Source: CAZOHG01 sp964579725 (GTDB lineage: Bacteria; Zhuqueibacterota; JdFR-76; BMS3Abin05). From it: a DNA stretch of 64,000 nt. Below the pieces are notes generated by a model. That model did no database searches, was not told the DNA's origin, and saw only the letters and a program-made list of their open reading frames with translations. The translations under genes were made by a program, and so were the position numbers. Where the stretch lies: NCBI GenBank assembly GCA_964579725.1, contig CAZOHG010000009.1:16423-80422 (forward strand), given 5' to 3'. Of this stretch, positions 35,137-44,275 are shown piece by piece; within the stretch, counting starts at the first letter, position 1; each line of letters opens with the position of its first letter.

Positions 35137-36572
35137 ACATTCGCGTACGTTTTGCCCCCAGTCCCACCGGCTATTTGCACGTGGGAAATGCCCGAACGGC
35201 CATTTTGAATTGGATTTTTGCCCGACACGAGAAGGGTGCGCTCATTCTTCGCATTGAGGACACCGATTTTGAACGCTCGACCCGGGCATTTGAAACCGGA
35301 ATTTGCGAAGACCTCCGCTGGCTCGGGTTGGATTGGGATGAAGGCCCCGACCGCGGCGGAGATTTTGGGCCCTACCGGCAATCGGAACGATTGGACCTTT
35401 ACCGGGAATATGCCCAAAAGCTCCTGAAAGCCGGTAAGGCTTTTCGGTGCTATTGTACCCCGGAAGAAATTGAGGCACGGAACAAAGCCAAATTAGGCCA
35501 GCCGGATCAGGGGAAATACGACGGTCATTGTCTTCATCTGACCGACGAGCAGAAACGCGCCTACGAGGCAGAGGGACGGAAACCCGTTATTCGTTTCCAC
35601 GTGCCCGAAGGGACAATCCACTTTCAAGATGTGTTGAAAGGGGACATTGCGTTCGAGGGCGAAAACATCAGCGATTTTATTATTCTTCGTTCGGACGGCG
35701 TAGCCACCTACAATTTTGCGGTGGTGGTGGACGACGCCCTCATGAAAATATCACATGTTATTCGCGGAGACGATCATCTTTCCAATACCCCTAAACAGGT
35801 GCTGTTATTTCAAGCGCTGAACTTTTCCGTTCCCACCTTTGTGCACATTCCAATGATTTTGGGCCCCGACCGTTCCAAGCTCTCCAAACGTCACGGCATG
35901 ACCTCTGTGCGAATGTATCGGGAGAAGGGCTACCTGCCCGAAGCTATCGTCAATTATTTGAGCCTTTTGAGCTGGTCGTCGGAAAGCGGTGACGAAATTT
36001 TGTCGCTGGAACGCTTGGTGAAAGAATTTGATTTTCGCCGCATGTCGCGGTCGGCGGCTATTTTTGACAGTGAAAAATTAAATTGGATGAACGGGTGGTA
36101 CATTCGGAACGCTCCGTTGGAACGCATTGTTGCGCTGGGACTTCCTTTTTTGGAAAAAGCGGGGTACGATGTTTCGGACCGCAATTTTGTAACGCAGGTC
36201 ATTGACATCGCTCGTGGTTACGTCGATTATTTGGCGCAATTGCCCGAAATAGCCAAAATCTTTTTTCAAGAGAAAGTCAGCCCCGAATCCGAGGAAGCGG
36301 CCGAGATTCTGGCCTTGGAAAGCTCTCAAAAGGTTTTTTCCGCCTTTTTGCAGAAGCTGGACGCGAAAGAAAAATTGGACGCTGAAACCTTCAAACGCAT
36401 CATGAAAGAAATCCAAAAAGAAACCGGCGTCAAAGGAAAATGGCTCTGGATGCCCGTGCGTGTTGCGCTGACGGGACAAGTACACGGCCCCGAATTGCCG
36501 CGGGTTGTGGTTCTCTTGGGGAAAGAAAAATGCCAAAAATTTTTGGAACAGGCTTTGGCAAAAAACAGATAG
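35133..36572 (+). CDS. gltX: Glutamyl-tRNA synthetase
   Basis: 479 residues. Class I aminoacyl-tRNA synthetase: the HIGH motif reads HVGN (residues 16-19) and the KMSKS loop reads KLSKR (about 248-252). The LSNTPKQVLLFQAL and FVHIPMILGPDRSKLSKRHG region is characteristic. It charges tRNA-Glu, possibly tRNA-Gln too if the organism uses GatCAB; that cannot be decided here. Confidence 0.96.
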   Translation: MNIRVRFAPSPTGYLHVGNARTAILNWIFARHEKGALILRIEDTDFERSTRAFETGICEDLRWLGLDWDEGPDRGGDFGPYRQSERLDLYREYAQKLLKAGKAFRCYCTPEEIEARNKAKLGQPDQGKYDGHCLHLTDEQKRAYEAEGRKPVIRFHVPEGTIHFQDVLKGDIAFEGENISDFIILRSDGVATYNFAVVVDDALMKISHVIRGDDHLSNTPKQVLLFQALNFSVPTFVHIPMILGPDRSKLSKRHGMTSVRMYREKGYLPEAIVNYLSLLSWSSESGDEILSLERLVKEFDFRRMSRSAAIFDSEKLNWMNGWYIRNAPLERIVALGLPFLEKAGYDVSDRNFVTQVIDIARGYVDYLAQLPEIAKIFFQEKVSPESEEAAEILALESSQKVFSAFLQKLDAKEKLDAETFKRIMKEIQKETGVKGKWLWMPVRVALTGQVHGPELPRVVVLLGKEKCQKFLEQALAKNR

Positions 36573-36699
36573 ACGTGAAAAAAGGGTGAAGGAATAAAAG
36601 TCCGGGCGTTTTTTTGAGAAAATGCATTTTGCCTGACAACACCTTTTGAAGAGCCGGAATGGCTCCCGGAATGTTCAACTAAACCGAAGGAGGACGAAC

Positions 36700-37875
36700 A
36701 TGCGTCGTTTTACCCAATTAGTGGTTGTGTTCCTGACATTGGCTTTGGTGTCCAGCCTGGCCTTTGCTCAGGACAGGGCCTTTTACAAGCCCACGAAAAA
36801 TTTTTGGGGAAAACCGGACACGGTTCTTACCATGGATTTTTCCAAAATCAAAAAACCGGCTTCCCCCAAAGCGTTCCAGCAGGTGTTTCATTTCCCGCCC
36901 ATTCGGCAGGACACGACCGGCACATGTTGGTGTTTTTCAGGAACATCCTTTTTGGAATCGGAGCTCTACCGAATCCACAAGAAAAAAATCAAACTTTCCG
37001 AAATGTACACGGTCTATTGGGAATATGTGGAGAAAGCCCGGCGGTACATTCGCAAAAAAGGCCATTCGGCCTTTGGCGAAGGGTCGGAGCAGGATGCTGT
37101 CGTCAATCGCATTAAGCAGTACGGAATTGTTCGGGAGTCCGACTACAACGGCTTGCTTCCCGGGCAGAAAAAGTACAATCACGCCAAGATGTTCCGAGAA
37201 ATGCGGGATTATCTCCATTATTTGAAGGCTCACAATTACTGGGATGAAAAAATCGCCCTGGCCAACATCAAGATGATTTTGAATAAATACATGGGAAAAC
37301 CCCCTGAAACAATTGAAGTGAATGGCCAGAAAATGACGCCCAAAGAATTTGCCCAATCTCTGGACTTGCCCCTGAACGACTACGTGACTTTCATGTCGCT
37401 AAAATACCTGCCCTTTTACACCAAGGGTGAATACAAGGTCCCGGACAATTGGTGGCACAGCAAGGAATATTACAATGTACCTCTAAAGGACTGGTACAAG
37501 GCGATTAAGAACGCCATTAAGAACGGATATTCCATTGCCATTGGAGGCGACGTCTCAGAACCCGGACACAACGGCGAGGCGGACATTGCCATTGTTCCTT
37601 CATTCGATATTCCGTACAAATCCATTAATCAGGACGCGCGCGAATTCCGCTGGTACAATCACACGTCCACAGACGACCACGGAATTCATCTGGTGGGGTA
37701 CACCCATTACAAGGGCCACGACTGGTTTTTGATCAAAGATTCCAGCTCGAGTGCGTACAAGGGGAAATTTAAGGGGTATTTCTTTTTCCGGGACGATTTT
37801 GTGAAATTGAAAATGTTGACCTTTATGGTGCACAAGGATGCGGTTCGGGATTTGCTGGCGAAATTCCAGAAGTAG
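36700..37875 (+). CDS. Exported C1-family cysteine peptidase (bleomycin hydrolase-like)
   Basis: 391 residues from ATG 36700 (GAAGGAGGA upstream). Signal peptide 1-23 (ending SLAFAQ). Papain-fold signature with Gln70 and Cys76 in RQDTTGTCWCFSG, the active His327 in DDHGIHLVGY, and Asp347 in FLIKDSSSS where papains and bleomycin hydrolases usually have Asn in NSWG. Closest in order of motifs to bleomycin hydrolase/PepC-like peptidases. It is likely a periplasmic or extracellular peptidase. A terminator follows the stop. Confidence 0.85.
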   Translation: MRRFTQLVVVFLTLALVSSLAFAQDRAFYKPTKNFWGKPDTVLTMDFSKIKKPASPKAFQQVFHFPPIRQDTTGTCWCFSGTSFLESELYRIHKKKIKLSEMYTVYWEYVEKARRYIRKKGHSAFGEGSEQDAVVNRIKQYGIVRESDYNGLLPGQKKYNHAKMFREMRDYLHYLKAHNYWDEKIALANIKMILNKYMGKPPETIEVNGQKMTPKEFAQSLDLPLNDYVTFMSLKYLPFYTKGEYKVPDNWWHSKEYYNVPLKDWYKAIKNAIKNGYSIAIGGDVSEPGHNGEADIAIVPSFDIPYKSINQDAREFRWYNHTSTDDHGIHLVGYTHYKGHDWFLIKDSSSSAYKGKFKGYFFFRDDFVKLKMLTFMVHKDAVRDLLAKFQK

Positions 37876-37885
37876 CCTCTGCGAA

Positions 37886-37918
37886 AAGCCTCCGTCTCAA
37901 TTCAGGCGGGGGCTTTTT
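37886..37918 (+). terminator. Terminator after C1 peptidase
   Basis: AAGCCTCCGTCT and AGGCGGGGGCTT form a 12-bp stem with G-T pairs, followed by TTTT. It begins 11 nt after the stop. Confidence 0.8.
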
Positions 37919-38210
37919 GCTGTGGGGGATGTCGAAAGTCAAAATGCCTTGAAAAAGAATCCCTATTATATTTTACTTGGGCTGGGAATTTGGGCAAAAA
38001 TTTGAAAAAAGATTGTGCTCAAAAAGTTTCAGGCGTTCCGAACCGTGAATGCATTCGGGTGAATTGAAGAACGGGGCCCCTTTGTTGAAATTTTAGGGAA
38101 GAAGCTTGATTGTGGGAGTCAAAAAGCGTATCTTTACTTGAGTGTTGCTTTGGGGTAGGCGAGCGTTCGCGCGCTGGCAAAAGCGCGGTCAATTTTGAGG
38201 AGAAAATGCC
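37919..38210 (+). other. Intergenic region upstream of galT
   Basis: About 290 nt after the terminator with no gene. It holds the candidate galT promoter at 38106-38137. No other structure is recognised. Confidence 0.4.
38106..38137 (+). promoter_or_regulatory. Candidate galT promoter
   Basis: TTGATT (38106-38111), 17 nt, TATCTTTAC (38129-38137), a close fit to the Bacteroidota-like TAnnTTTG -10. Leader about 70 nt. Confidence 0.55.
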
Positions 38211-39212
38211 ATGTCTGAATTTCGACACAATTTGGTAACCAATGAGTGGGTGGTTGTGGCAACGGAACGGGCCAGGCGCCCCAGCGATTTTTTGAGAAAA
38301 GAGGCACAGAAACCCATTCCCACTTACAGTGAAAAATGTCCTTTTTGTCCGGGAAACGAGAAAAACACGCCTGTGGCGGTGTACCGGTATCCGGCCGAGG
38401 GCGATTGGCAGGTACGGGTTGTTCCGAATAAATTTGCAGCGCTGAAACCGACGGAAAGCCTGGAGCGCGAACAGGTAGGACGCTATCTCAAGTTCGGGGG
38501 CTTCGGGTACGCCGAAGTGGTGATTGAAACGCCGCACCACAACAAAACGCTGGGTACCCTTTCGGTGGATGAGGTTTTTCAAGTTGTGCTGGCCTACAAA
38601 GCCCGCTACGATATTCTTTCAGCGGACGAACGAATTGATTTGGTCACCATTTTCCGAAATCACGGGGAACGCGCCGGTACCTCTTTGGAACATCCCCACT
38701 CGCAAATTATTGCCACGCCTCTTGTCCCGTTGCGGGTACGGAATCAATTGGAGGAAACCCAGCGCTATTCGGCCAATTTAGGCACCTGCGTTTTTTGCGA
38801 CATTCTGAAAGAGGAACAAAAAGTGGGGCAGCGTTTGGTTTTGGAAACCGAACACTTTGTGGCGTTCGAACCCTTTGCTTCCCGTTCACCGTTTGAGACC
38901 TGGATTCTGCCTAAACGCCACCAGTCGGTTTTCGGTGCCATTCATTTGAATGAACTCCACGATATGGCCCAAATCGTGCACGACGTGCTGTACAAAATTC
39001 ACACCGGGCTGAAAAATCCCGACTACAATTTAATTTTGCAGTCAGCACCCACAAAGGAAGATGACGTGGACTATTACCACTGGTACATTCGGATTATTCC
39101 GCGTTTGACGACGCCGGCGGGATTTGAGATGGGCACGGGGGTTTACATTACCACAGCTTACCCGGAAGAAACCGCCGAGTTTTTGCGAAGGGTGGAGGTA
39201 AAAGAATCCTGA
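38211..39212 (+). CDS. galT: Galactose-1-phosphate uridylyltransferase
   Basis: 333 residues. HIT-superfamily nucleotidyltransferase of the Leloir pathway, or a related UTP/ADP-hexose enzyme. Zinc-site cysteines in CPFCPGNE, the family motif EHPHSQI carrying the nucleophilic His, a second zinc-type pair CVFCDI and the C-terminal YHWYIRIIPR. GAGGAG precedes the ATG. No galK or galE is adjacent. Confidence 0.92.
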   Translation: MSEFRHNLVTNEWVVVATERARRPSDFLRKEAQKPIPTYSEKCPFCPGNEKNTPVAVYRYPAEGDWQVRVVPNKFAALKPTESLEREQVGRYLKFGGFGYAEVVIETPHHNKTLGTLSVDEVFQVVLAYKARYDILSADERIDLVTIFRNHGERAGTSLEHPHSQIIATPLVPLRVRNQLEETQRYSANLGTCVFCDILKEEQKVGQRLVLETEHFVAFEPFASRSPFETWILPKRHQSVFGAIHLNELHDMAQIVHDVLYKIHTGLKNPDYNLILQSAPTKEDDVDYYHWYIRIIPRLTTPAGFEMGTGVYITTAYPEETAEFLRRVEVKES

Positions 39213-39275
39213 CAAAGGGGGTGACGCAAAAAATCGCCCTAAATCCGTGAAACCCCAATTAGGAGAAAAACCGAC

Positions 39276-39956
39276 ATGTTTTTTGCGCCGATCATTCTTC
39301 TTATTTTGTTCATCTATTTTATTGTTCTCGTCGGATTGTTTGCGTTTGTAGAGGTTGGGGCGATTGCGTACGTGTTTGACAAAATCGGTGTTTCTCAGGA
39401 GTATGTGTTTTCTCTGCTTTTTTTGACGCTCGTCGGAAGTTTTATCAACATCCCGATTAAGCGGATTCATTCCGGCGAGTTGGAACCCACCGGACAGATC
39501 GTCCATTTTTGGGGGTACCGTTTTGTGATCCCAGGAACGCGTTACCCGCAGCAAACCCTCATTGCGATTAATGTGGGTGGGGCGCTCATCCCCGCACTGC
39601 TGGCTCTTTATCTTTTTGTTGCCCACTGGCACCTTTTTGGGGCGAACCTCTTTTCGCTTCTCATTGTAACGGCGGTTGTTCACAAAGTCGCCCGCCCTGT
39701 TAGGGGAATGGGTATTACCACCCCGGCTTTTTTGCCTCCCCTTCTGGCCGCTTTGGTCGCCTTGATTTTTGCGCCCGCTCACGCTCCGGTGGTGGCCTAC
39801 GTTTCGGGAACTCTGGGCACGTTAATTGGAGCCGATTTGCTCAATCTCAAAAAAATTCCCGAATTGGGAGCGCCCGTGGCTTCCATTGGCGGAGCAGGAA
39901 CTTTTGACGGTGTTTTCCTCACGGGGATTATTGCCGTGCTGCTGGCCGCGTGGTAG
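39276..39956 (+). CDS. DUF1614 membrane protein
   Basis: 226 residues with about seven hydrophobic helices. Conserved DUF1614 elements: SFINIPIKRI, NVGGALIPALLALY, VARPVRGMGITTPAFLPP and the C-terminal IGADLLNL, GGAGTFDGVFLTGIIAVLLA. The function is unknown in the literature I know. TAGGAG precedes the ATG. It is 63 nt after galT and 12 nt before the ABC ATPase gene. Confidence 0.85.
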   Translation: MFFAPIILLILFIYFIVLVGLFAFVEVGAIAYVFDKIGVSQEYVFSLLFLTLVGSFINIPIKRIHSGELEPTGQIVHFWGYRFVIPGTRYPQQTLIAINVGGALIPALLALYLFVAHWHLFGANLFSLLIVTAVVHKVARPVRGMGITTPAFLPPLLAALVALIFAPAHAPVVAYVSGTLGTLIGADLLNLKKIPELGAPVASIGGAGTFDGVFLTGIIAVLLAAW

Positions 39957-39968
39957 AGGACCCTTTCG

Positions 39969-40697
39969 ATGGAAGCTGCCCCGCCCCTTTTTCAATTTGA
40001 ACATGTCTTTTTGGAAAAGAAGAATCGCTCGGTGCTGGCGGATGTAAATCTGACGGTTGCTTCGGGAGAATTTTTGACGATTCTGGGTCCCTCGGGAGCA
40101 GGCAAAACCACCTTGCTGCGGTTGTTCAATTTTCTGGAAACGCCCACACGCGGCCGCGTTTTTTTCGGGGGGAAAGCGCTACCGGAGTGGTCGGCACCTC
40201 GCCTGCGCCGGAAAGTGATTCTGGTCTTGCAAAAGCCCGTTTTATTTGAAGGAACCGTTCGGCAAAATCTGATTGTCGGCTTGACGCTGGCCAAAAAATC
40301 GATCCCAAAAGAAGCCCAATTAAAAGAGTTGCTTCGAAAGTGCGGGCTACCAGGCGAGATTCTAAATGAAAAAGCCGACCACCTTTCGGGCGGTGAACAA
40401 CAACGGCTCGCCCTTGCGCGGGCATTGGCTTTGGACCCCGATGTGTTGTTGTTGGACGAGCCGACGGCGTCCCTGGACGTGGAATCGGAGCGAAGACTGA
40501 TTGACCAAATTGTGCAGGAGAACCAGGAGGGCGGACGCACGATTGTGTGTGTGACCCATTCGCTTCCGTTGGTGCGGGCGGCCACGCGGTTGATTTTTCT
40601 GGAGAGCGGGCGGGTTGTGTCTGATCGCCCGTCAGCCTCCGACGAGGAAATTCGCACATTTCTCAAAAAGGCTTTGGATGCAAAAAACGATCATTGA
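39969..40697 (+). CDS. ABC transporter ATP-binding protein (FetA/YbbL-like)
   Basis: 242 residues. Walker A GPSGAGKTT (40-48), Q-loop KPVLFEGTVRQNL, signature LSGGEQQR (about 138-145), Walker B DVLLLDEPTA and the His switch VTHS. The 3' end overlaps the permease gene by 20 nt. Together the pair resembles FetAB (YbbL/YbbM), an exporter linked to iron homeostasis in E. coli; substrate here is inferred. Confidence 0.9.
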   Translation: MEAAPPLFQFEHVFLEKKNRSVLADVNLTVASGEFLTILGPSGAGKTTLLRLFNFLETPTRGRVFFGGKALPEWSAPRLRRKVILVLQKPVLFEGTVRQNLIVGLTLAKKSIPKEAQLKELLRKCGLPGEILNEKADHLSGGEQQRLALARALALDPDVLLLDEPTASLDVESERRLIDQIVQENQEGGRTIVCVTHSLPLVRAATRLIFLESGRVVSDRPSASDEEIRTFLKKALDAKNDH

Positions 40698-41463
40698 TTT
40701 GACCTTGTGGCAGCTTGCGCTGGCCTTTTTGTTGATCGGGGTGGTGTACGCCGTGGCGTTGGTGGAACGCCTCAATCTGGGCAAGGACATTTTTGTGTCT
40801 GCGGCCAGAATGACCGTCCAATTGGTTCTTCTGGCGCTGGTTCTGAAATTTGTTTTTGCCGTTGAAGCCTGGTTCTTAGTCCTGTTGATTTTCCTCTGGA
40901 TGGTATTTTGGGCCGCTCAAGCCGTGGCTCAGCGCACAGGCGTTCGCTTCCGGGGAATGAAAAAGATTGTTTTTTGGTCGCTTTTGGTCGGCGGCGGCAG
41001 CGTGACGTTTTTCTTTGTTTTGATGGTGGTACACCCCAGCCCCTGGTACCAACCGCGTTATTTCATCCCCCTGGCTGGCATGATTATGGGAAATTCAATG
41101 AACGGCAGTGCTCTCGCTCTGGAGCGCTTTTACAGTGACGTCCGCCAAAATCGGTTGGGGATTGAAACCCTTTTGGCTTTGGGGGCAACGGCTGCCCAGT
41201 CGTCGCGCCAGGCCTACCGCAAAGCCTTCCGTGCCGCCCTGTTGCCTCCACTCATGGCAATGAGCAGCATGGGAATTGTCAGTATTCCGGGGATGATGAC
41301 AGGGCAGATTCTTTCCGGCACCGCACCCCTCATTGCTGTAAAATACCAAATAGCCATTATGACGGCCATTGTAGGAACGGTTGCCCTCAATGCGCTTTTG
41401 ATCCTCAATTTTGAGCGTAAGGTTTTGTTTAACAAATTTCACCAGTTGGTTCTTGAAGAGTAA
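40678..41463 (+). CDS. ABC transporter permease (FetB/YbbM, UPF0014 family)
   Basis: 261 residues from ATG 40678, which overlaps the ATPase gene. Six to seven transmembrane helices; the UPF0014 signature GMIMGNSMNGSALALERF and the LGATAAQSSRQAYRKAFRAALLPP coupling segment are clear. Likely works with the upstream ATPase. Confidence 0.9.
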   Translation: MQKTIIDLTLWQLALAFLLIGVVYAVALVERLNLGKDIFVSAARMTVQLVLLALVLKFVFAVEAWFLVLLIFLWMVFWAAQAVAQRTGVRFRGMKKIVFWSLLVGGGSVTFFFVLMVVHPSPWYQPRYFIPLAGMIMGNSMNGSALALERFYSDVRQNRLGIETLLALGATAAQSSRQAYRKAFRAALLPPLMAMSSMGIVSIPGMMTGQILSGTAPLIAVKYQIAIMTAIVGTVALNALLILNFERKVLFNKFHQLVLEE

Positions 41464-41486
41464 GCGGCCTTGATTTTTCCCCTTGT

Positions 41487-42116
41487 CTACCGGCTCTCCG
41501 CTACTGCTAACACCTTTTTTAGCCGTTTGATTTGAGACGGGCGCATGGATGGCATTCGTTTGGCAATCACCTCCGCAAACGCAGCTTTGTTGGCCGCATC
41601 TACGGCGGCTACGATGGCTTCCGCCCGTTGCGGTACATCCTTTGGTCGACAGTTTGTTAGGTGTTTGAGTAGGTAGGGGAAAAGCGTCCGGCGGTACGCG
41701 TCATTGTGGGCGGCAACAAGGGAAAGAGTCTTAATCCCTCTGTCCACCGTAATCACCGAACCCGATTCAATGGCCCGAATAATCTCGTCTCGATGCTCAA
41801 AAAGCACGGGTGCCTTCAAAGGGGCAATTGTGGACAGCGCGATCATCGCGCCCCACACCAAGCGATTGTTCCGGCTGCTTAGAAGGTCTAAAAATTCCGT
41901 GGCGTAATCGGCGATAAGCTCGGGGGCAATGTAGCCGATTTCGTACAGGACTTTAATACAATCGCTTTGAATGTTGCGATCTCGGTTTTTCAGATTTGCA
42001 ACAAGTTCTTGAATCTCATCCGTCGCCTTTGTTGCAGCTAATTCTGCGGCCAATTCCTGGTTGGGGACGTCGTCGCGCCTCCCGAGCACCGAGGCCAATT
42101 TTTCTAAGACCGACAT
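41487..42116 (-). CDS. HEAT-like repeat protein
   Basis: 209 residues, soluble, alpha-helical, with several HEAT/ARM-like helix pairs (for example NIQSDCIKVLYEIGYIAPEL and LVWGAMIALSTIAPLKAPVL). GGGAGG lies 8 nt before the ATG. A protein-binding scaffold role is likely; the specific function is unknown. It converges with the FetB-like gene over 23 nt. Confidence 0.75.
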   Translation of the reverse strand: MSVLEKLASVLGRRDDVPNQELAAELAATKATDEIQELVANLKNRDRNIQSDCIKVLYEIGYIAPELIADYATEFLDLLSSRNNRLVWGAMIALSTIAPLKAPVLFEHRDEIIRAIESGSVITVDRGIKTLSLVAAHNDAYRRTLFPYLLKHLTNCRPKDVPQRAEAIVAAVDAANKAAFAEVIAKRMPSMRPSQIKRLKKVLAVAESR

Positions 42117-42839
42117 ATTGTGAACCTCCCATTATTTTTGTCCAATTGGTTTTTCCGTTTGACGGATCGACAACCGCTTCCAGGTCAGTTCTTTTAAAAT
42201 TCGCCGTGTTTCCTGGCGTGGTTCGAAAATGTTCCTTACCGTACTCAATGGCAAAAGAACAGGCGGGTTCGCGTTTCGGTATCTCAAAAACGCATTGAGC
42301 GATTTGGCTTTACGAAGCAAATGTAAAAAATGTCCCCGATAGATGCAAACAAAAATTGCTGAAAACACGAAAACAACAAGCGCCTATTTTTAAACAAAAA
42401 AGAAAAGGTGAACCGGAAAGGGAATTCCCCCTTTTTTGTGTTTTGCTACGCGCACCCGCAATCGGCTTCCGATGTTTGGGAAAAAAGTTTCTGGGTAACG
42501 TTGAACGAAACACCGGAGCCCCCAAAAAAAGTGTCGGTGGAAGAACATTTCGCGTGTTCGGTTTTTTATTCGCCCATTTGAATTCCGGTGCCCGGTTTTC
42601 GACTTGCGTTTTGGAAAAATAGGGGATATTTTTAAACGGTCGGAGTGCTTTTGCAATTTTGAGGAAACAGTGCCAGAAAACGGGGGCAGATAAGAGTTGT
42701 CTATCCGGGCAAGGACTTTTCCGGGGAAGGTGACCTGAAACGGCTTGTTCCGAAAAGGTGGCGCAAAGCGCCTCCACTTTTAAAATTTTAAAATCAGTCG
42801 AGCACGTTTCTGAAAAAAAATCAGTCAAGGAGTGACCGA
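42117..42839 (+). other. 723-nt region without a supported gene
   Basis: No reading frame on either strand has a Shine-Dalgarno or recognisable product. Visible structure: a terminator-like hairpin at 42417-42437, the inverted repeat GGCGC-AAA-GCGCC near 42760-42773, and a low-complexity TTTTAAAATTTTAAAAT stretch just before the next gene. It may hold a non-coding RNA or a decayed gene. Confidence 0.4.
42417..42437 (+). terminator. Orphan terminator-like hairpin
   Basis: AAAGGG, loop AATTCC, CCCTTTTTT: short stem with T run on the plus strand. No plus-strand gene precedes it for almost 950 nt, so it would end an unannotated transcript, or it is chance. Confidence 0.35.
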
Positions 42840-43670
42840 TTGAAAGGTAAATTTCGTTGGTTTTTATTGATTTGGGTTTTTACCGCTGTGCCCGCAATCG
42901 CTCAACAATTCGGTGTGCGTGTGGACATGGGGATCGTCCAATCCGATGAAATTCGGGAGGCTTCCGGCCTGGCTGCCAGCCGCAAAAACCCGGGCGTTTT
43001 GTGGACGCACAACGATTCAGGAAACAGAAATCGGGTTTTCGCCCTGGACACGCTGGGACGACATCTGGGGACGTACTGGTTGTCCGGCGTGTCCAATCGA
43101 GATTGGGAGGACATCGCGATGGGGCCAGGCCCCGTTGAGGGTGAGGAGTACCTTTACATTGCAGAGATCGGCGACAATTCCCTCCGGTACGACGTGAAAT
43201 ACATTTACCGTGTGCGGGAACCTCGCGTTCGTGTTGGGCAAACACCTGTAGATACGGTTCTGTTGGGGGTGGAACGTCTGCCGTTTCGCTATCCTGACGG
43301 CCGACACAACGCCGAAACGCTCATGGTGGACCCCCTCACGCAGGACATTTTTGTTGTGTCCAAAGGAGGCGACACAAAGGTGTACCGGAAGGCTTCTCCG
43401 GCTGTTTTTTACCCCGCACCCACGCTTCAGGTGGATACATTGGTGCTTGTGGGAAAATTGCCATTCCGTACCGCTGTTGGCGGCGATATTTCCCCGGACG
43501 GAAAGGGAATTCTGATTAAAAATAAAATCGCCATTTATTATTGGCAGCGCGGCGAGAATCAGACCGTTGCCCAGGCTCTAAAAGCACCCCCCAAAATGGT
43601 GCCTTACGTTAAAGAACCGCAGGGGGAGCCGTCACCTGGGCGTTCGATTTGTCTGGCTACTACACGGTGA
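42840..43670 (+). CDS. Secreted protein, N-terminal part of a frameshifted sorting-domain protein
   Basis: 276 codons from a TTG at 42840 (TCAAGGAG upstream) to a premature stop. Signal peptide 1-21 (ending PAIAQ). The body looks like a beta-propeller/phytase-like repeat domain (EASGLAASRKNPGVLWTHNDSGN, DWEDIAMGPG, YLYIAEIGDN), as in secreted SdiA-regulated/esterase-like proteins. The last codons (from about 43630) are out of frame; shifting by one base restores the sequence VTWAFDLSGYYTVSEG, which joins the sorting domain at 43632-44026. Confidence 0.8.
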   Translation: MKGKFRWFLLIWVFTAVPAIAQQFGVRVDMGIVQSDEIREASGLAASRKNPGVLWTHNDSGNRNRVFALDTLGRHLGTYWLSGVSNRDWEDIAMGPGPVEGEEYLYIAEIGDNSLRYDVKYIYRVREPRVRVGQTPVDTVLLGVERLPFRYPDGRHNAETLMVDPLTQDIFVVSKGGDTKVYRKASPAVFYPAPTLQVDTLVLVGKLPFRTAVGGDISPDGKGILIKNKIAIYYWQRGENQTVAQALKAPPKMVPYVKEPQGEPSPGRSICLATTR

Positions 43671-44026
43671 GCGAAGGCCTGCACCCACATCTGTATTTTT
43701 ATCCGTGGCTCACAACGGTTGTTCGTTCCAAACAGAAGCATTCACCGGATAATTTTACCCTAAAGCAAAACTTTCCCAATCCGTTCAATCCGGCTACCAC
43801 CATCGACTTTCGCTTGGCTGTAACTGCTCGGGTTGAATTGGCCGTTTTTGCTCTCTCAGGGCAGCGGGTGCGGGTTCTGGTGCACGGCGTTCAGACGGCG
43901 GGGTTCCACACTGTCCGGTGGAACGGGCGCAATGAGGCGGGGCGAATGGTGCCAAGCGGGGTGTACCTGTACCGCCTACGGGCAGGCGGCCAGACTAAAA
44001 TCGGAAAAATGACGTTGCTACGGTGA
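43629..44026 (+). pseudogene. C-terminal sorting-domain part of the frameshifted protein
   Basis: In the next frame the coding sequence continues through LHPHLYFYPW to an FCB-type sorting domain (NFPNPFNPATTIDF, then SGVYLYRLRAGG and a basic end KIGKMTLLR). It has no start of its own; a TTG at 43649 is not preceded by a Shine-Dalgarno. The break sits at GGGGGAGCC (43622-43630), a G run where loss of one base would explain it. It is either a real inactivation or a sequencing/assembly error. Confidence 0.8.
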
Positions 44027-44192
44027 ACCGACTCAAAATCGGCGGTTTTAAAGTCTCTCGAAGACCCCTGTTAGAGGTCCACCGGGCAGCTTTTGGCTCT
44101 TTTGGTTTGGGAGGGAAAAGATGCCGTTTTTCCCCAAAAAATTCTCCCCTGATTTTTGCCTTTTTTGACAGAAAGAAAATCCCTAAATTGTA

Positions 44193-44225
44193 TTGAAAAT
44201 TAGGCCGGACTTTCGTAAATTATTG
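44193..44225 (+). promoter_or_regulatory. Promoter of the arsR-VIT operon
   Basis: TTGAAA (44193-44198), 17 nt, TAAATTATTG (44216-44225). It matches the -35/-10 pattern of other promoters in the window. Confidence 0.65.
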
Positions 44226-44238
44226 CACAAACATGCAA
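44223..44238. promoter_or_regulatory. Candidate ArsR operator
   Basis: Inverted repeat TTGCA, 6 nt, TGCAA directly over the end of the -10 element and the transcription start of the gene for an ArsR-type repressor. The position is right for autoregulation. The match to known ArsR sites is only in type (short palindrome), not sequence. Confidence 0.4.
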
Positions 44239-44275
44239 AAAAAGAGCAACCCGAACACGAAAGGATGGTGCCACA

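Noticed and set aside
42310..42828. Open frame on the minus strand in the 723-nt gap
   Set aside because: No Shine-Dalgarno, rich in Phe, Lys and Arg as expected of a random reading of this AT-rich region.
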